A stretch of 64,000 bases of DNA from positions 310,001-374,000 of the forward strand of contig BSYQ01000004.1 of the NCBI GenBank assembly GCA_030272585.1, given 5' to 3'. Position 1 is the stretch's first letter; every line of letters starts with the position of its first letter. This document shows positions 1 to 9,288 of this stretch, piece by piece. The stretch is from Bryopsis sp. KO-2023. Taxonomy: Eukaryota; Chlorophyta; Ulvophyceae; Bryopsidales; Bryopsidaceae. The position numbers and the translations under genes are program-made. A model generated the notes under the pieces. That model worked only from the letters and a program-made list of their open reading frames with translations. It did no database searches and was not told the origin of the DNA.

Positions 1-1953
1 GTCGCGGAAGTCGGACTGGCGCGACTTGGAAAAAAACGTGGTTTTTTTTTGTTTTTTTTCGAAACCAAGTCTGGGCCAGGGCGTCGCGCGCAGCGCCCTC
101 GTTTTTTCCAAGTCGCGCCAGTCGCGCAGCGCCCTTTCCCAAGGCGCTCGTTCGTTGTTTTTTTTTTTCTAACTCCCAGCGAACCAGATCTGCGCCCAGC
201 GACCTCACCCATCCCTTGTTTTTTTTTTTTCGAACTTCAGAGCGAACCAGATCTGGGCGAGGGCGCAGCGCGCAGCGACCTCGTTTTTTCCAAGTCGCAT
301 CAGTCAGGCTGCGCTGCGCGCAGCGCCCTTTCCCAAGGCGCAGCGCGCAGCTCCCTGGCACATCACACTTTTTAAAAAGTCGATCTTTTTTTTTATTCGA
401 ACTTCCAACGAACCAGACCTGGGGAAGGCACCGCGCGCAACGCACAGCACTTTCGCCCATCACACCTCTTAATTCGACAGGTCGCTGCGCGCTGCGCAGC
501 TCCCTCGCCCATCACACCTGTCAATTTGACAGGTCGCTGCGCAGCGCGCAGCTCCCTCGCCCATCACCCCTGTCACTTTGACAGGTCGCTGCGCGCTGCG
601 CAGCTCCCTGGCCCCTCACACTTTGAAAGCGGTCGCTGCGCTGCGCGCAGCTCCCTCCCCATCACTTTTCTTACTTTGATAGGTCGCTGCGCTGCCCCCA
701 GCGACCTCGCCCATCACCTTTTTAAAAGAGGGAGCTGCGCAGCGCGCAGCTCTCTCGCCCTTTCCTTTTCGGCTTTGCTTCGCGCAGCGCCCCCCCTTCC
801 TCGTCGTCCCCCAGTTCGCTGCGCTTCGCGCAGCTCCCTCGCCCATTCAGTTGCGATTCAGCTTCGCGCCGGTCCGCCATGCGAGCAGCGTCGACCGACA
901 TGGCGCCTCGAAAATCAGACATGCGAGCGCGGAGCGTGACCGGCGACGCAGGGACATTTGGCCTTCGGGCTAGTACCCTGCAAGCGGAGAGAGGGACATT
1001 TCGTCCTCTTAAGTAAAATCTTCATTACATTACGATTTCCCAATTAACCGGTCTGTCTCATCGCTTTGACAGAGAGAGGGAAATCGAATGTAACAGTTTT
1101 TCGTTTTTTTTTTTTTTTTTTTTCGAACTCCCAGCGAACGAACTCCCAGCGAACGAACTCTCAACGAACCACAAGCTGTAAGTTACATTCGATTTCCCTT
1201 TTTAGATTAGGTAACCCCTTTTTCGTTTTTTTTTTTTTTTTTTCGAACTCCCAGCGAACCAGACTTCGGGAAGGGCGCCGCGCGCAGCGCGCAGCACCCT
1301 CGCCCATCACACTTTCTAACTCCACAGGTCGCTGCGCGCTGCGCAGCTCGCTCACCCATCACACTTCGCCCCCAACGACCTCGCCCATCACTTTTAAAGG
1401 AGCGAGCTGCGCAGCGCCCTCACCATCACACTTTTTAAGTCGTCGCTGCAGTGCGCGCAGCTCCCTCACCCTTCCAGTTTCGAAGCTCCTTGTCCCATCA
1501 GTTTACTGAAGTGATCGCAGCGCTGCGCGCACCTCCCTCACCCATCACTTTTTTTAATTTGACAGGTCGCTGCGCTGCCCCCAGCGACCTCGCCCATCAC
1601 CTTCTTAAAGGAGCGAGCTGCGCAGCGACCTATCACCCACCCATCACTTTTTTTAAGGGGTCGCTGCGCTGCGCGCAGCTCCCTCCCCATCACTTTTCTT
1701 AAATTGATAGGTCGCTGCGCTGCCCCCAGCGACCTCGCCCATCACCTTTTAAAAAGAGCGAGCTGCGCAGCGCGCAGCGACCTCGCCCTTTCCTTTTCGA
1801 TGGTGCCGCGCCGCGCTTCGCGCAGCGCCTCCCCCCCTCGTTCTCCGCCAGTTCGCTGCGCTTCGCGCAGCGCCCTGGAAACCACCCAAGTCGCGCGAGT
1901 CGGACCTGCGCCCCGCGCAGTTTCGCTGCAGCTGCGCGCCGGTCCGCCATGCG
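1..1953. repeat. Composite GC-rich palindromic repeat block, copy A
   Basis: The block mixes three things. The first is short units that begin with a long poly(T) run followed by CGAACTCCCAGCGAACCAG (for example 1098-1150 and 1226-1262). The second is a degenerate tandem array of roughly 55-75 bp units built on GGTCGCTGCGC, a GCGC-rich near-palindrome and CTCCCTCGCCCATCAC (about 440-860 and 1310-1800). The third is a conserved segment around 878-1095 with an ATTCGATTTCCC hairpin. No reading frame here looks like a gene: long open frames are low-complexity translations of the repeat. The block continues to the left of the window. It is nearly identical to 13,590-15,540, and the chromovirus is inserted at its right end. 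Confidence 0.85.
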
Positions 1954-1958
1954 AGCGG
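1954..1958. repeat. Target-site duplication (left) of the chromovirus
   Basis: AGCGG immediately precedes the 5' LTR and is repeated exactly at 11,445-11,449 after the 3' LTR. Five bases is the usual duplication length for Ty3/Gypsy integrases. Confidence 0.9.
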
Positions 1959-2346
1959 TGATACGAACGTCCGTCGTATGACACGCGGTTCGGCCCACTC
2001 ACCCAACACGTGGTTCGGCCTGACAGTAGTCGGACCGAACCAGCTCACCATCATCATAGCCACACATTAAGGGAGAGGGCCAGGCCGCCTCTGAGGTGGC
2101 AACCCTCAGTTCGGCCTGGAGCCTCACATTCAGCTTAGGGTCCATTAGGACACGGCCAAGGGGCCATTAGGACGCTGAGTTGGATGAAAGGGTTGGACAG
2201 GCTGTCGGCCCGGCCGAATACTTATTCGGCCCGGACCACAGCCTTATGGTAACTTGGACTATTGTAAAGATCCTTGTTTGAGAAAGTCTTTCCGTGCTCT
2301 AGACGTAAGTCCACTCGACTAGTCTATTTGTTCCACGTTTGTATCA
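1959..2346 (+). repeat. 5' LTR of the chromovirus
   Basis: 388 bp, starting TGATACGAAC and ending TTTGTATCA, so the ends form a 6-bp inverted repeat. It matches 11,057-11,444 at every base I compared. Transcription of the element should start in this copy; I see no convincing TATA box in it. Confidence 0.95.
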
Positions 2347-2348
2347 AC

Positions 2349-2360
2349 TGGTTTCGGAGC
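2349..2360 (+). promoter_or_regulatory. Primer-binding site of the chromovirus
   Basis: TGGTTTCGGAGC lies two bases after the 5' LTR. It differs at two positions from TGGTATCAGAGC, the initiator-Met tRNA primer site common in plant LTR elements, so a tRNA-Met primer is likely. Confidence 0.65.
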
Positions 2361-2391
2361 CGAAGCCGGAACCAAGACCCATACCACCCGT

Positions 2392-2880
2392 ATGTCGAAC
2401 AGCCACCCTACCTCGCCCCAGTCCTCCGCCGGCACACACGAACACCCGACTTCCCGTTATCTCACGGTGCCAGAGGAGCTGGTCGCACCACATTGGAGAA
2501 GATTTTATATCGACCAACTGGCCTTTTGCTACGGCGGCCCAAGCGTTATCGAGGGCGTACCTCCCGGACTTGAGGGACCACCTATTCGAAGGCCGAGTCC
2601 CGTACCACCACCTACCGGGCCGAACGACAACGACGACATAGAAAGTGTCGGAAGCTGTGACTCCTGCTTCACCGAAGAGGAAAGGAACGACCCGGAGTTT
2701 CTGCGTTTCTACGCTGAAGTCCAGGAGCACCTACGCAACCGGCGGGCAAACTCGGCCGAAGAACCCCTTCGCAATCGGGACCCACGACTTGCTCACGGAG
2801 TCCAACCATGGACCTCGTCCCCTACTATGCCGAACCAGAGGCCGAAGCCATCGCCTATCCCGACGGAGTGGAGGAGATGA
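2392..2880 (+). CDS. Chromovirus N-terminal ORF upstream of gag
   Basis: A 162-residue open frame begins at the first ATG after the primer site. It is proline-rich at the start, then acidic (around residues 83-100), and ends in a basic stretch. It overlaps the gag start at 2808 by 73 bases in another frame; moving from it to gag needs a -1 shift. It reads like protein rather than random sequence and could be the N-terminus of Gag or a separate leader protein. No known domain is recognised. A sequencing or inactivating indel would explain the split equally well. Confidence 0.45.
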   Translation: MSNSHPTSPQSSAGTHEHPTSRYLTVPEELVAPHWRRFYIDQLAFCYGGPSVIEGVPPGLEGPPIRRPSPVPPPTGPNDNDDIESVGSCDSCFTEEERNDPEFLRFYAEVQEHLRNRRANSAEEPLRNRDPRLAHGVQPWTSSPTMPNQRPKPSPIPTEWRR

Positions 2881-5075
2881 GCGCAGGGGACAGCATGAGC
2901 CTGGGGACCGAAGAAGACCCCCCTCCGGTGCAAGGCGTGTTTGTGCAAAACAATATCCAGCACAACGTCCAGAACGTGCACCATGTGGAGGTGAACCAAG
3001 ACGAGACCTCTATCACCGTAGCCCAGCTGGCGGCCAACACCGAAGAATGGGCGGGACGTACTCAGGCCGAACTGTACCAAGCACTCAACGAAGTGCGAGG
3101 AGAACTCCACCACACCCGCGAGGAAGCCGAAGCTCGACAATGGCAAGTAGCCAACGAGCAAGCCGAAGCCATGAACACGGCCCTCGAGAACCAGAGAGCC
3201 GAACTGGAGGACCATCACTGGGAGGACCGCGTTCGGCTGGAAGAGGAGTTCATCCGACGGCTCGAGCACCTCAAAGCCGAGAACGGACATCTCGTGGCCG
3301 AAATGGAGGAACGGATGCACCTGGCCCAAGAACGTGCGGCCGCCAAGGCAGCTCAAGATTTCCAAGACCTTGGAGCCCGGACCGAAAGGCTCACGTTGCA
3401 AGTGGCAGACCAGCGGGCCGCTGTCGAGACGCTCGGGGTCGAAACAAAGTGTCTACGGGAAGACTACCCATCCGTGGACGAGCTCGTGAAGTTATGGTCC
3501 AAGCAAGTTCCAGCGCAGCCCCAAGTCATTCCTGTGTACATGGCCGGAGCCGGAACCCAAACTGTGACCCAAACTACACAAGCGCCACCCGGACCACCCC
3601 CGTCTTCCAGTTTTCAAGACGTGCCCCTTGTTTCTCCTATCGTCAGCAACGCACCCGCGGTACCGATTCTCGTGCCACCCAGTGGAGTACCCAGCCAACG
3701 GCGAGCCGGACCACCACCAGGACCTGTCATTCGAGAGCCCGGTTCTGCACCAACGGGCGGGCCGAGGCCGAGCCGAAGAGACCCAGCGGCCGCCGCAAGG
3801 CCACCCAGCGGCCAGAACCAAGCCACCAATCCTACACCGCCATCCGGCCAAGGACCTCCCATAGCACCACGTCAAGAACCACCCCCTGGACCCAGTCAGC
3901 CACAGGGAGTTGGAGCTGTCGGATTCAATTCGGGAACGGACCCGTTTGCGGGCCTGGGTTCCTATGCCTCAGTTGGACAGCAAGACCCCAACTCCGGATT
4001 CCGAGACGCTCCAAGAAGACGGCGGCCAGGAGGAGGAGGCGGGGACGATGGTGATGGAGGTGGTGGGCCGAATGGACCAGGAGGATCTGGCGGGCCGAAT
4101 GGACCTGGTGGGCCGAATGGACCGGGAGGAGGACCAAATGGACCTGGCGGCGGGCCGAACGGACCTGGAGGTCCCGGAGGACCTGGCGGACCGGGAGGAC
4201 CATTTGGACCACAATTACCCGGAGGGCCACCAGCAGCCGGAGGCAATGGATTGAGACAAGTCAAGATACCAATGCCACGAGCTTTCAACGGCACCGCGAA
4301 TGTCACGGACTGGCTGATGCGCATGGGCCGATGGTTTCGTGCCCAGGCCATTCCAGAGGAGCTATGGCTTCAGGTCATCTGTGCCAACACGGAGGGCCCT
4401 GCAGCCGAATGGATGAATTTGACCGAGCTCAAAGTAATGGAGGGCCGAAGACAGCCATTTGCCGACTGGCGCTCGTGGGCCGAGGAGGCTCGAAAACTGT
4501 TCCAACCGACGACAACCTCTGAACACGCCCGAGTCGAGTTACGAACCCTGAGGCAGACGACCTCAGTGAAGGACTACATCAAGCGCTATAACAGCGTTTG
4601 CTTCAGGATCCCGGATATGAGTGAAGCGGAGGCATATAGCGCATTCACCGCAGGTTTGCGTGAACCGATCCGAAGTCAAGTTGTTGGCTTCATTCGTGAC
4701 GACGTGCAAGCCGCTATCGAAATGGCCGAACGGCTCGATGGTATCCGTGGACTTCATAACTCGAGTGGAGGCCGGGGTGGAGGAGGTCATCAGCGTTGGA
4801 ATCGAAGATCGAGAGTTAACAGTATTGGCGACAAAGCCGGAGATGATCGTCTCAACTACATCGGTGGAAACCGCGGCCGGGGAGGTTCAAGCCGAGGCCG
4901 AGGCCGAGGCCGTGGCCGCAGTGGGGGAAGATTTGGAGGACGAGGAGGTGGAGGCCGATCTACCACACCAAGTGGAAGAGGAGGCCGGGGTGGTATATCA
5001 TGCTACTTGTGCGGAGGAGATCATGGGATCAGGAATTGTCCCAAGCTCTCGGCCGCAAAGCGTTCGATAAACTGA
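2808..5075 (+). CDS. gag: Gag polyprotein of the chromovirus
   Basis: This 755-residue protein begins at an ATG in good context (ACCATGG). Residues about 60-210 are predicted coiled coil, rich in Glu, Ala and Leu. A Pro-rich linker follows, then a Gly/Pro repeat of GPNGPGG type (about residues 415-475). The retrotransposon gag (capsid) domain covers about residues 485-645, and an RGG-rich tail ends in a CCHC zinc knuckle (CYLCGGDHGIRNC, near residue 740). Gag forms the virus-like particle and binds the RNA. It overlaps pol by 76 bases, with pol in the -1 frame; I saw no clear slippery heptamer in the overlap. Confidence 0.88.
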   Translation: MDLVPYYAEPEAEAIAYPDGVEEMSAGDSMSLGTEEDPPPVQGVFVQNNIQHNVQNVHHVEVNQDETSITVAQLAANTEEWAGRTQAELYQALNEVRGELHHTREEAEARQWQVANEQAEAMNTALENQRAELEDHHWEDRVRLEEEFIRRLEHLKAENGHLVAEMEERMHLAQERAAAKAAQDFQDLGARTERLTLQVADQRAAVETLGVETKCLREDYPSVDELVKLWSKQVPAQPQVIPVYMAGAGTQTVTQTTQAPPGPPPSSSFQDVPLVSPIVSNAPAVPILVPPSGVPSQRRAGPPPGPVIREPGSAPTGGPRPSRRDPAAAARPPSGQNQATNPTPPSGQGPPIAPRQEPPPGPSQPQGVGAVGFNSGTDPFAGLGSYASVGQQDPNSGFRDAPRRRRPGGGGGDDGDGGGGPNGPGGSGGPNGPGGPNGPGGGPNGPGGGPNGPGGPGGPGGPGGPFGPQLPGGPPAAGGNGLRQVKIPMPRAFNGTANVTDWLMRMGRWFRAQAIPEELWLQVICANTEGPAAEWMNLTELKVMEGRRQPFADWRSWAEEARKLFQPTTTSEHARVELRTLRQTTSVKDYIKRYNSVCFRIPDMSEAEAYSAFTAGLREPIRSQVVGFIRDDVQAAIEMAERLDGIRGLHNSSGGRGGGGHQRWNRRSRVNSIGDKAGDDRLNYIGGNRGRGGSSRGRGRGRGRSGGRFGGRGGGGRSTTPSGRGGRGGISCYLCGGDHGIRNCPKLSAAKRSIN

Positions 5076-8000
5076 AGGTCCGGGGCGCGAGGCCACCTAC
5101 CCTGGACACAAATGCGGGTGGTATCAGGGCCGAGGTTCCGGAAGATTTTGGGGAGGAGCAAGCAGAAGGAATAGATGACAGAAAAATTGCCAAAGGAGTT
5201 ACTTGGCAAGACAAGCCGGAAGAGCATGTAAAACGGATAAACACTAGCTCCAGCTCGCATAGTTCCAACACTGCAGCGCGAGCCGAGTCCCATGGAACAG
5301 GACTCAGGAAAGGAGCAGATGGTACTGGCCGCACACGGCCCGGGGTATCATCAGGAGAAACTCCACCCACTGTACAGCTCGGCCCGCAAGGCAACCGAGG
5401 GGTGGAGGGTGCAAATTTTAGCACAGTGCCGGGGGCACTCAGTCGAGCTGACTCTGCAGTAGCCGACAATTTTTCATACATAGCTCGGACAGGCAATACC
5501 TGTTCGAAAGGGCGATTCACTGGCTTTGAGATAGCCATTCAAGTGGGTAACCGGCCGGTGACGGCCTACGTGGATAGTGGAAGTTGGGAAAACTATGTCT
5601 CCACCGAGACACAAGCACGACTGGAATTGGAGGCAACTGGAGAGCATCGCACCTTGGTCATGGCGGATGGTTCCAAAGGCTCAACCCGGGGCCGAGCCGA
5701 ACATGTTCGATTTCGATCGGGCCGAGCCACTTTTGTCGCGGATTTCCACATCTTTCCCGACATGGCATACGAGATGATTTTGGGCATCCCGTGGCTTGTG
5801 GCCGAAAACCCAGACTTATGTTTCCGGACGAGGACAATCACGGTTCAACGAGGAAAGACAAGGATTTCCCTTCCTCTGGCCATCTCGGGTAAACCTCGAC
5901 CCACCGAGACGATGAGTGTGGGACACATGGAACAAACATCCGCAGCCAAGCTTATGAAGGATGCGCATGCTGGGAAAGGAGAGGTTGTTATGGTAGTAGT
6001 GACAGAGGCCGAAGACGAGCCGGCCGATGGACATACAAAAGATGATATCGACAAGCTCATTCGGCCCGAGCTCTCAAAAGCGATCACCCGCCTCTTGGGG
6101 GACTACAAGCGAGTGTTTGCCTCAGACCTTCCCAGAGGACCACCACCGGTCAGGAATGGTCATGAGTTCGAAATTGAACTGGAGGAAGGTACTAAGCCAA
6201 TTTTTCGGCCTATGTACAAACTCTCTCCGGCCGAACTTAATGAGGTTCGCAAACAACTCGACTACATGCTGGATCGGGATTTGATTCGGCCCTCGAAGAG
6301 TCCGTGGGGTGCCCCCATCCTCTTTGCCAACAAGAAGGACGGAGGGCTTCGCTTTTGCATTGACTACCGGTGGATCAACCAGCGGACGGTCAAGAACCGC
6401 TACCCACTCCCTCTCCCTGAAGAGTTATTGGACCGCCTCCAGGGAGCCAAAATCTTTACTCGGCTGGACCTGCGATCGGGGTATTGGCAGATGCCCATCC
6501 GGGCCGAAGATCAGGAGAAGACCGCTTTTCGGACCCGCTATGGGCACTACGAATACAAAGTAGTGCCCTTCGGCCTAACGAACGCACCCCCGCAGTTCAT
6601 GGCGATGGTGAACGACCTCTTCCGGGATTTCCACGATAAGTTTCTTGTGGTCTTCCTGGACGACATCATCGTCTACAGTAAAACGGAGGAGGAACACGCG
6701 GAGCACCTTCGGCTCGTGCTGGACAAGCTGGCCGAGCATCAGCTCTACGCGAAGGCGTCAAAGTGTTCCATCGCCGTCAAAGAACTGGATTTCGTGGGGC
6801 ATTGGATTTCGGCCGACGGCATCTCCCCTCATCGCAGCAAGACCCAAGCCATTCAAGATTGGAAGCCCCTACAGTCTGTGCCGGAAGTGCGGAGTTTTCT
6901 GGGCATGGTGTCCTACTACCGACGCTTCATCAGGGAGTTTTCAAGGATTGCTGCTCCCATCCAGAAGCTCGTCAAGAAGGACCAAGCCTGGGAATGGGGT
7001 CCGGCCCAGACAGCAGCGTTTCAAGAGCTCAAGGACCGACTCACTTCGGCCCCAGTACTCTTGATCCCGGACCCGGCCAAGCCGTACGTTGTTGCCACGG
7101 ATGCATCGGACTTCGCATTAGGAGCTACCTTAATGCAGGGCAGCAAGGAGGAAGGTTATCAGCCCATTGCATTTTTGAGCCGTTCCCTGAACTCAGCCGA
7201 GCAGAAGTATTCGGCCTACGAAAGGGAACTATTGGGCATCTCCTATGCTCTCGCCCAATGGCGTCACTACCTGGAAGGAGCTCCTGGTGGGACTACGGTG
7301 TATACGGATCACCTCCCAGCTACCCATTTTCTACAGCAACGCGTCCTTTCACGGACTCAAACGCGTTGGTTGAAGTCTGGATCGTTCCAGTCTATCAAGC
7401 CGAAGATTTTATATCTTCCGGGCCGAGCCAATTTTGTGGCCGATGCGCTTTCTCGCAAGCCACAACTCCGGCTCAATGCGATTTTGGGGGCCAAAATCTC
7501 GCCCGGGGAGGCACAAGACTGGCAAGCCGCCATAAAGGAGGACCCTATTCTTCGACCAATCGTGACCCAACTTGAAGAGGGACGAGCAGTGCAGGGGTAC
7601 ACCCTGACCCCAGATGGACTGCTCATGTATCAAGCCAAGGACGTTGGAGCCGAACCGAAACTCGTTGTGCCGGTTTCTAAACGCCAGGTGGTATTGCACG
7701 ACCACCACGATGTGCCGATGGCGGGACATCCAGGGAAAGCTCGGACAGCCGAGCTTGTGAGCCGAAGACATTGGTGGAGAGGCTGGCGCCGAGCCGTGAA
7801 CCACTATGTCGAATCGTGCCCCACTTGCCAAATGATGAAGACCGAGAATTCTAAGCAGAAAGGGTTGCTACACCCTCTGCCAGTTCCGGCCTACAAGTGG
7901 GAGCAGCTGACGACCGACCTCGTTACTGACTTACCGAAGTCTAACGGGTACACGGCCGTGGCTGTCTTTGTGGATCGGCTCACGAAGATGTGCAAGTTCG

Positions 8001-8965
8001 TCCCGTGCACCAAGGAGGTTTCGGCGAAAGGATATGCCGAGCTCTTTCTCTCCAAAGTATTCCCCACCTCAGGGATACCGGAAGTTATCGTGTCTGACCG
8101 AGACCCAAGATTTACGAGCCAGTTCTACAAGGAGTTGTTTCGGCTCGTGGGCACCGATCTAAGGATGTCGACCGCTCACCATCCGCAATCTGATGGACAG
8201 AGCGAAGTAACAATCCGAACACTGGAGAACTTCCTTCGGCCCTACATTGAAGCGAGGCCGGAGACATGGAGCGAATACCTCAGCACGGCCGAATTTGCTG
8301 CAAACAATTCGGTCAACGCCAGCACCAAATACACCCCTTTCTACCTGATGTATGGGCAACACCCAAGAGGCCTGGAGGCCGACCGGCCGAGTACTAACGT
8401 GGAGGCGGCCGAGGCCATGGTGAGCCGAATGAACCGAGACCTGGAGGAGGCCAAAGCAAACTACGCTTCGGCCCAGGAGACCATGTGTGTGAGCGCCAAC
8501 AAAAAGAGGCGACATGTGGAATTCGCAGTGGGACAGGAGGTTTGCCTCCGAAGTGCCCACCTCCCTCTGGCCGTAACCAAGCACATTCCGGCCAAGGTCA
8601 GGCGAAGGTTCATCGGGCCGTTCAAGGTTGAGGCCGTAATATCACCAGTGGCCTATAGGCTCGACCTCCCACCAGGCTGGAGGCTTCACCCTACATTCCA
8701 CGTCTCCAAGCTCAAGGAATACAAGCGGTCCGAGGAGTTCGTGCGGGATGCACCTCCCGGCCCGGCTCTTATCGATGAGCTGGATGGAGAAGAGGAATAC
8801 GAAGTGGAGGCTATTGTCAGGGAGAAAGGAAAGGGAAGAGGAAAACGTTATTTGGTTTGCTGGAAAGGATACCAACCCCATGAGGCAACATGGGAGCCGA
8901 AGGAGAGTCTGACACATTGTTCAGATCTGCTGGCCGAGTTCGTTGCACGAACGGGCCGAGCATGA
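5000..8965 (+). CDS. pol: Pol polyprotein of the chromovirus (PR-RT-RH-IN-chromodomain)
   Basis: This is an uninterrupted frame of 1,321 codons. The aspartic protease has its D-S-G triad at residue 192. Reverse transcriptase follows, with F-L-D-D near residues 552-555. RNase H carries ATDAS near residue 700. The integrase has an HHCC zinc finger at about 900-950 (HDHHD ... CPTC) and a DDE core at about 972-1070 (D in TTDLVTD, D in SDRDPRF, E in GQSEVT). A chromodomain at about 1264-1316 includes YLVCWKGY and ATWEP. All catalytic residues I looked for are present. The chromodomain usually directs integration to marked heterochromatin, which fits the repeat-rich target. The annotated start is only the first in-frame ATG; expression as a Gag-Pol fusion is more likely. 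Confidence 0.93.
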   Translation: MLLVRRRSWDQELSQALGRKAFDKLKVRGARPPTLDTNAGGIRAEVPEDFGEEQAEGIDDRKIAKGVTWQDKPEEHVKRINTSSSSHSSNTAARAESHGTGLRKGADGTGRTRPGVSSGETPPTVQLGPQGNRGVEGANFSTVPGALSRADSAVADNFSYIARTGNTCSKGRFTGFEIAIQVGNRPVTAYVDSGSWENYVSTETQARLELEATGEHRTLVMADGSKGSTRGRAEHVRFRSGRATFVADFHIFPDMAYEMILGIPWLVAENPDLCFRTRTITVQRGKTRISLPLAISGKPRPTETMSVGHMEQTSAAKLMKDAHAGKGEVVMVVVTEAEDEPADGHTKDDIDKLIRPELSKAITRLLGDYKRVFASDLPRGPPPVRNGHEFEIELEEGTKPIFRPMYKLSPAELNEVRKQLDYMLDRDLIRPSKSPWGAPILFANKKDGGLRFCIDYRWINQRTVKNRYPLPLPEELLDRLQGAKIFTRLDLRSGYWQMPIRAEDQEKTAFRTRYGHYEYKVVPFGLTNAPPQFMAMVNDLFRDFHDKFLVVFLDDIIVYSKTEEEHAEHLRLVLDKLAEHQLYAKASKCSIAVKELDFVGHWISADGISPHRSKTQAIQDWKPLQSVPEVRSFLGMVSYYRRFIREFSRIAAPIQKLVKKDQAWEWGPAQTAAFQELKDRLTSAPVLLIPDPAKPYVVATDASDFALGATLMQGSKEEGYQPIAFLSRSLNSAEQKYSAYERELLGISYALAQWRHYLEGAPGGTTVYTDHLPATHFLQQRVLSRTQTRWLKSGSFQSIKPKILYLPGRANFVADALSRKPQLRLNAILGAKISPGEAQDWQAAIKEDPILRPIVTQLEEGRAVQGYTLTPDGLLMYQAKDVGAEPKLVVPVSKRQVVLHDHHDVPMAGHPGKARTAELVSRRHWWRGWRRAVNHYVESCPTCQMMKTENSKQKGLLHPLPVPAYKWEQLTTDLVTDLPKSNGYTAVAVFVDRLTKMCKFVPCTKEVSAKGYAELFLSKVFPTSGIPEVIVSDRDPRFTSQFYKELFRLVGTDLRMSTAHHPQSDGQSEVTIRTLENFLRPYIEARPETWSEYLSTAEFAANNSVNASTKYTPFYLMYGQHPRGLEADRPSTNVEAAEAMVSRMNRDLEEAKANYASAQETMCVSANKKRRHVEFAVGQEVCLRSAHLPLAVTKHIPAKVRRRFIGPFKVEAVISPVAYRLDLPPGWRLHPTFHVSKLKEYKRSEEFVRDAPPGPALIDELDGEEEYEVEAIVREKGKGRGKRYLVCWKGYQPHEATWEPKESLTHCSDLLAEFVARTGRA

Positions 8966-9288
8966 CTGAAGGAAGCTTCTGATGCAACTGACGAGGGTGA
9001 TGGGGGAGTTGGAAGTCATGATGACGAACTGATGAGGTCAACCTCGGCCGGAATGGGACGGTACCTCAAACGAGGCGGTACCTCGGAAGTTCGGAGGGAA
9101 TTCCCATCCCTCGTCACATCAGAGTGTACCTTTCAGTTGCGCACTGTGTCTGACCGGTACCTCATCGGCGAATTTAAGGAGAAGTAACGAAGGCGCTACA
9201 GAAAGCCTTTGTTTGATTGAGTCAGAGAAAAAAAAAAAGGAGAGAGAGCCCACACGGCCGAACACAGAAAAGAAAGGAAAGAGGAGCC

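Noticed and set aside
440..860. Tandem units of regular length as a possible CRISPR-like array
   Set aside because: The units vary in length and sequence, there are no constant repeats with unique spacers, and the setting is a eukaryotic nuclear genome.
49..1998. Many overlapping open frames rich in Arg, Ser and Leu (RCAARSSLAHH-type) in the repeat blocks
   Set aside because: They are translations of GC-rich palindromic repeats in several frames at once, recur in each repeat copy and show no domain or codon bias.
5000..5075. Programmed frameshift site in the gag-pol overlap
   Set aside because: No X-XXY-YYZ heptamer with a following stable stem was visible; the mechanism is left open.
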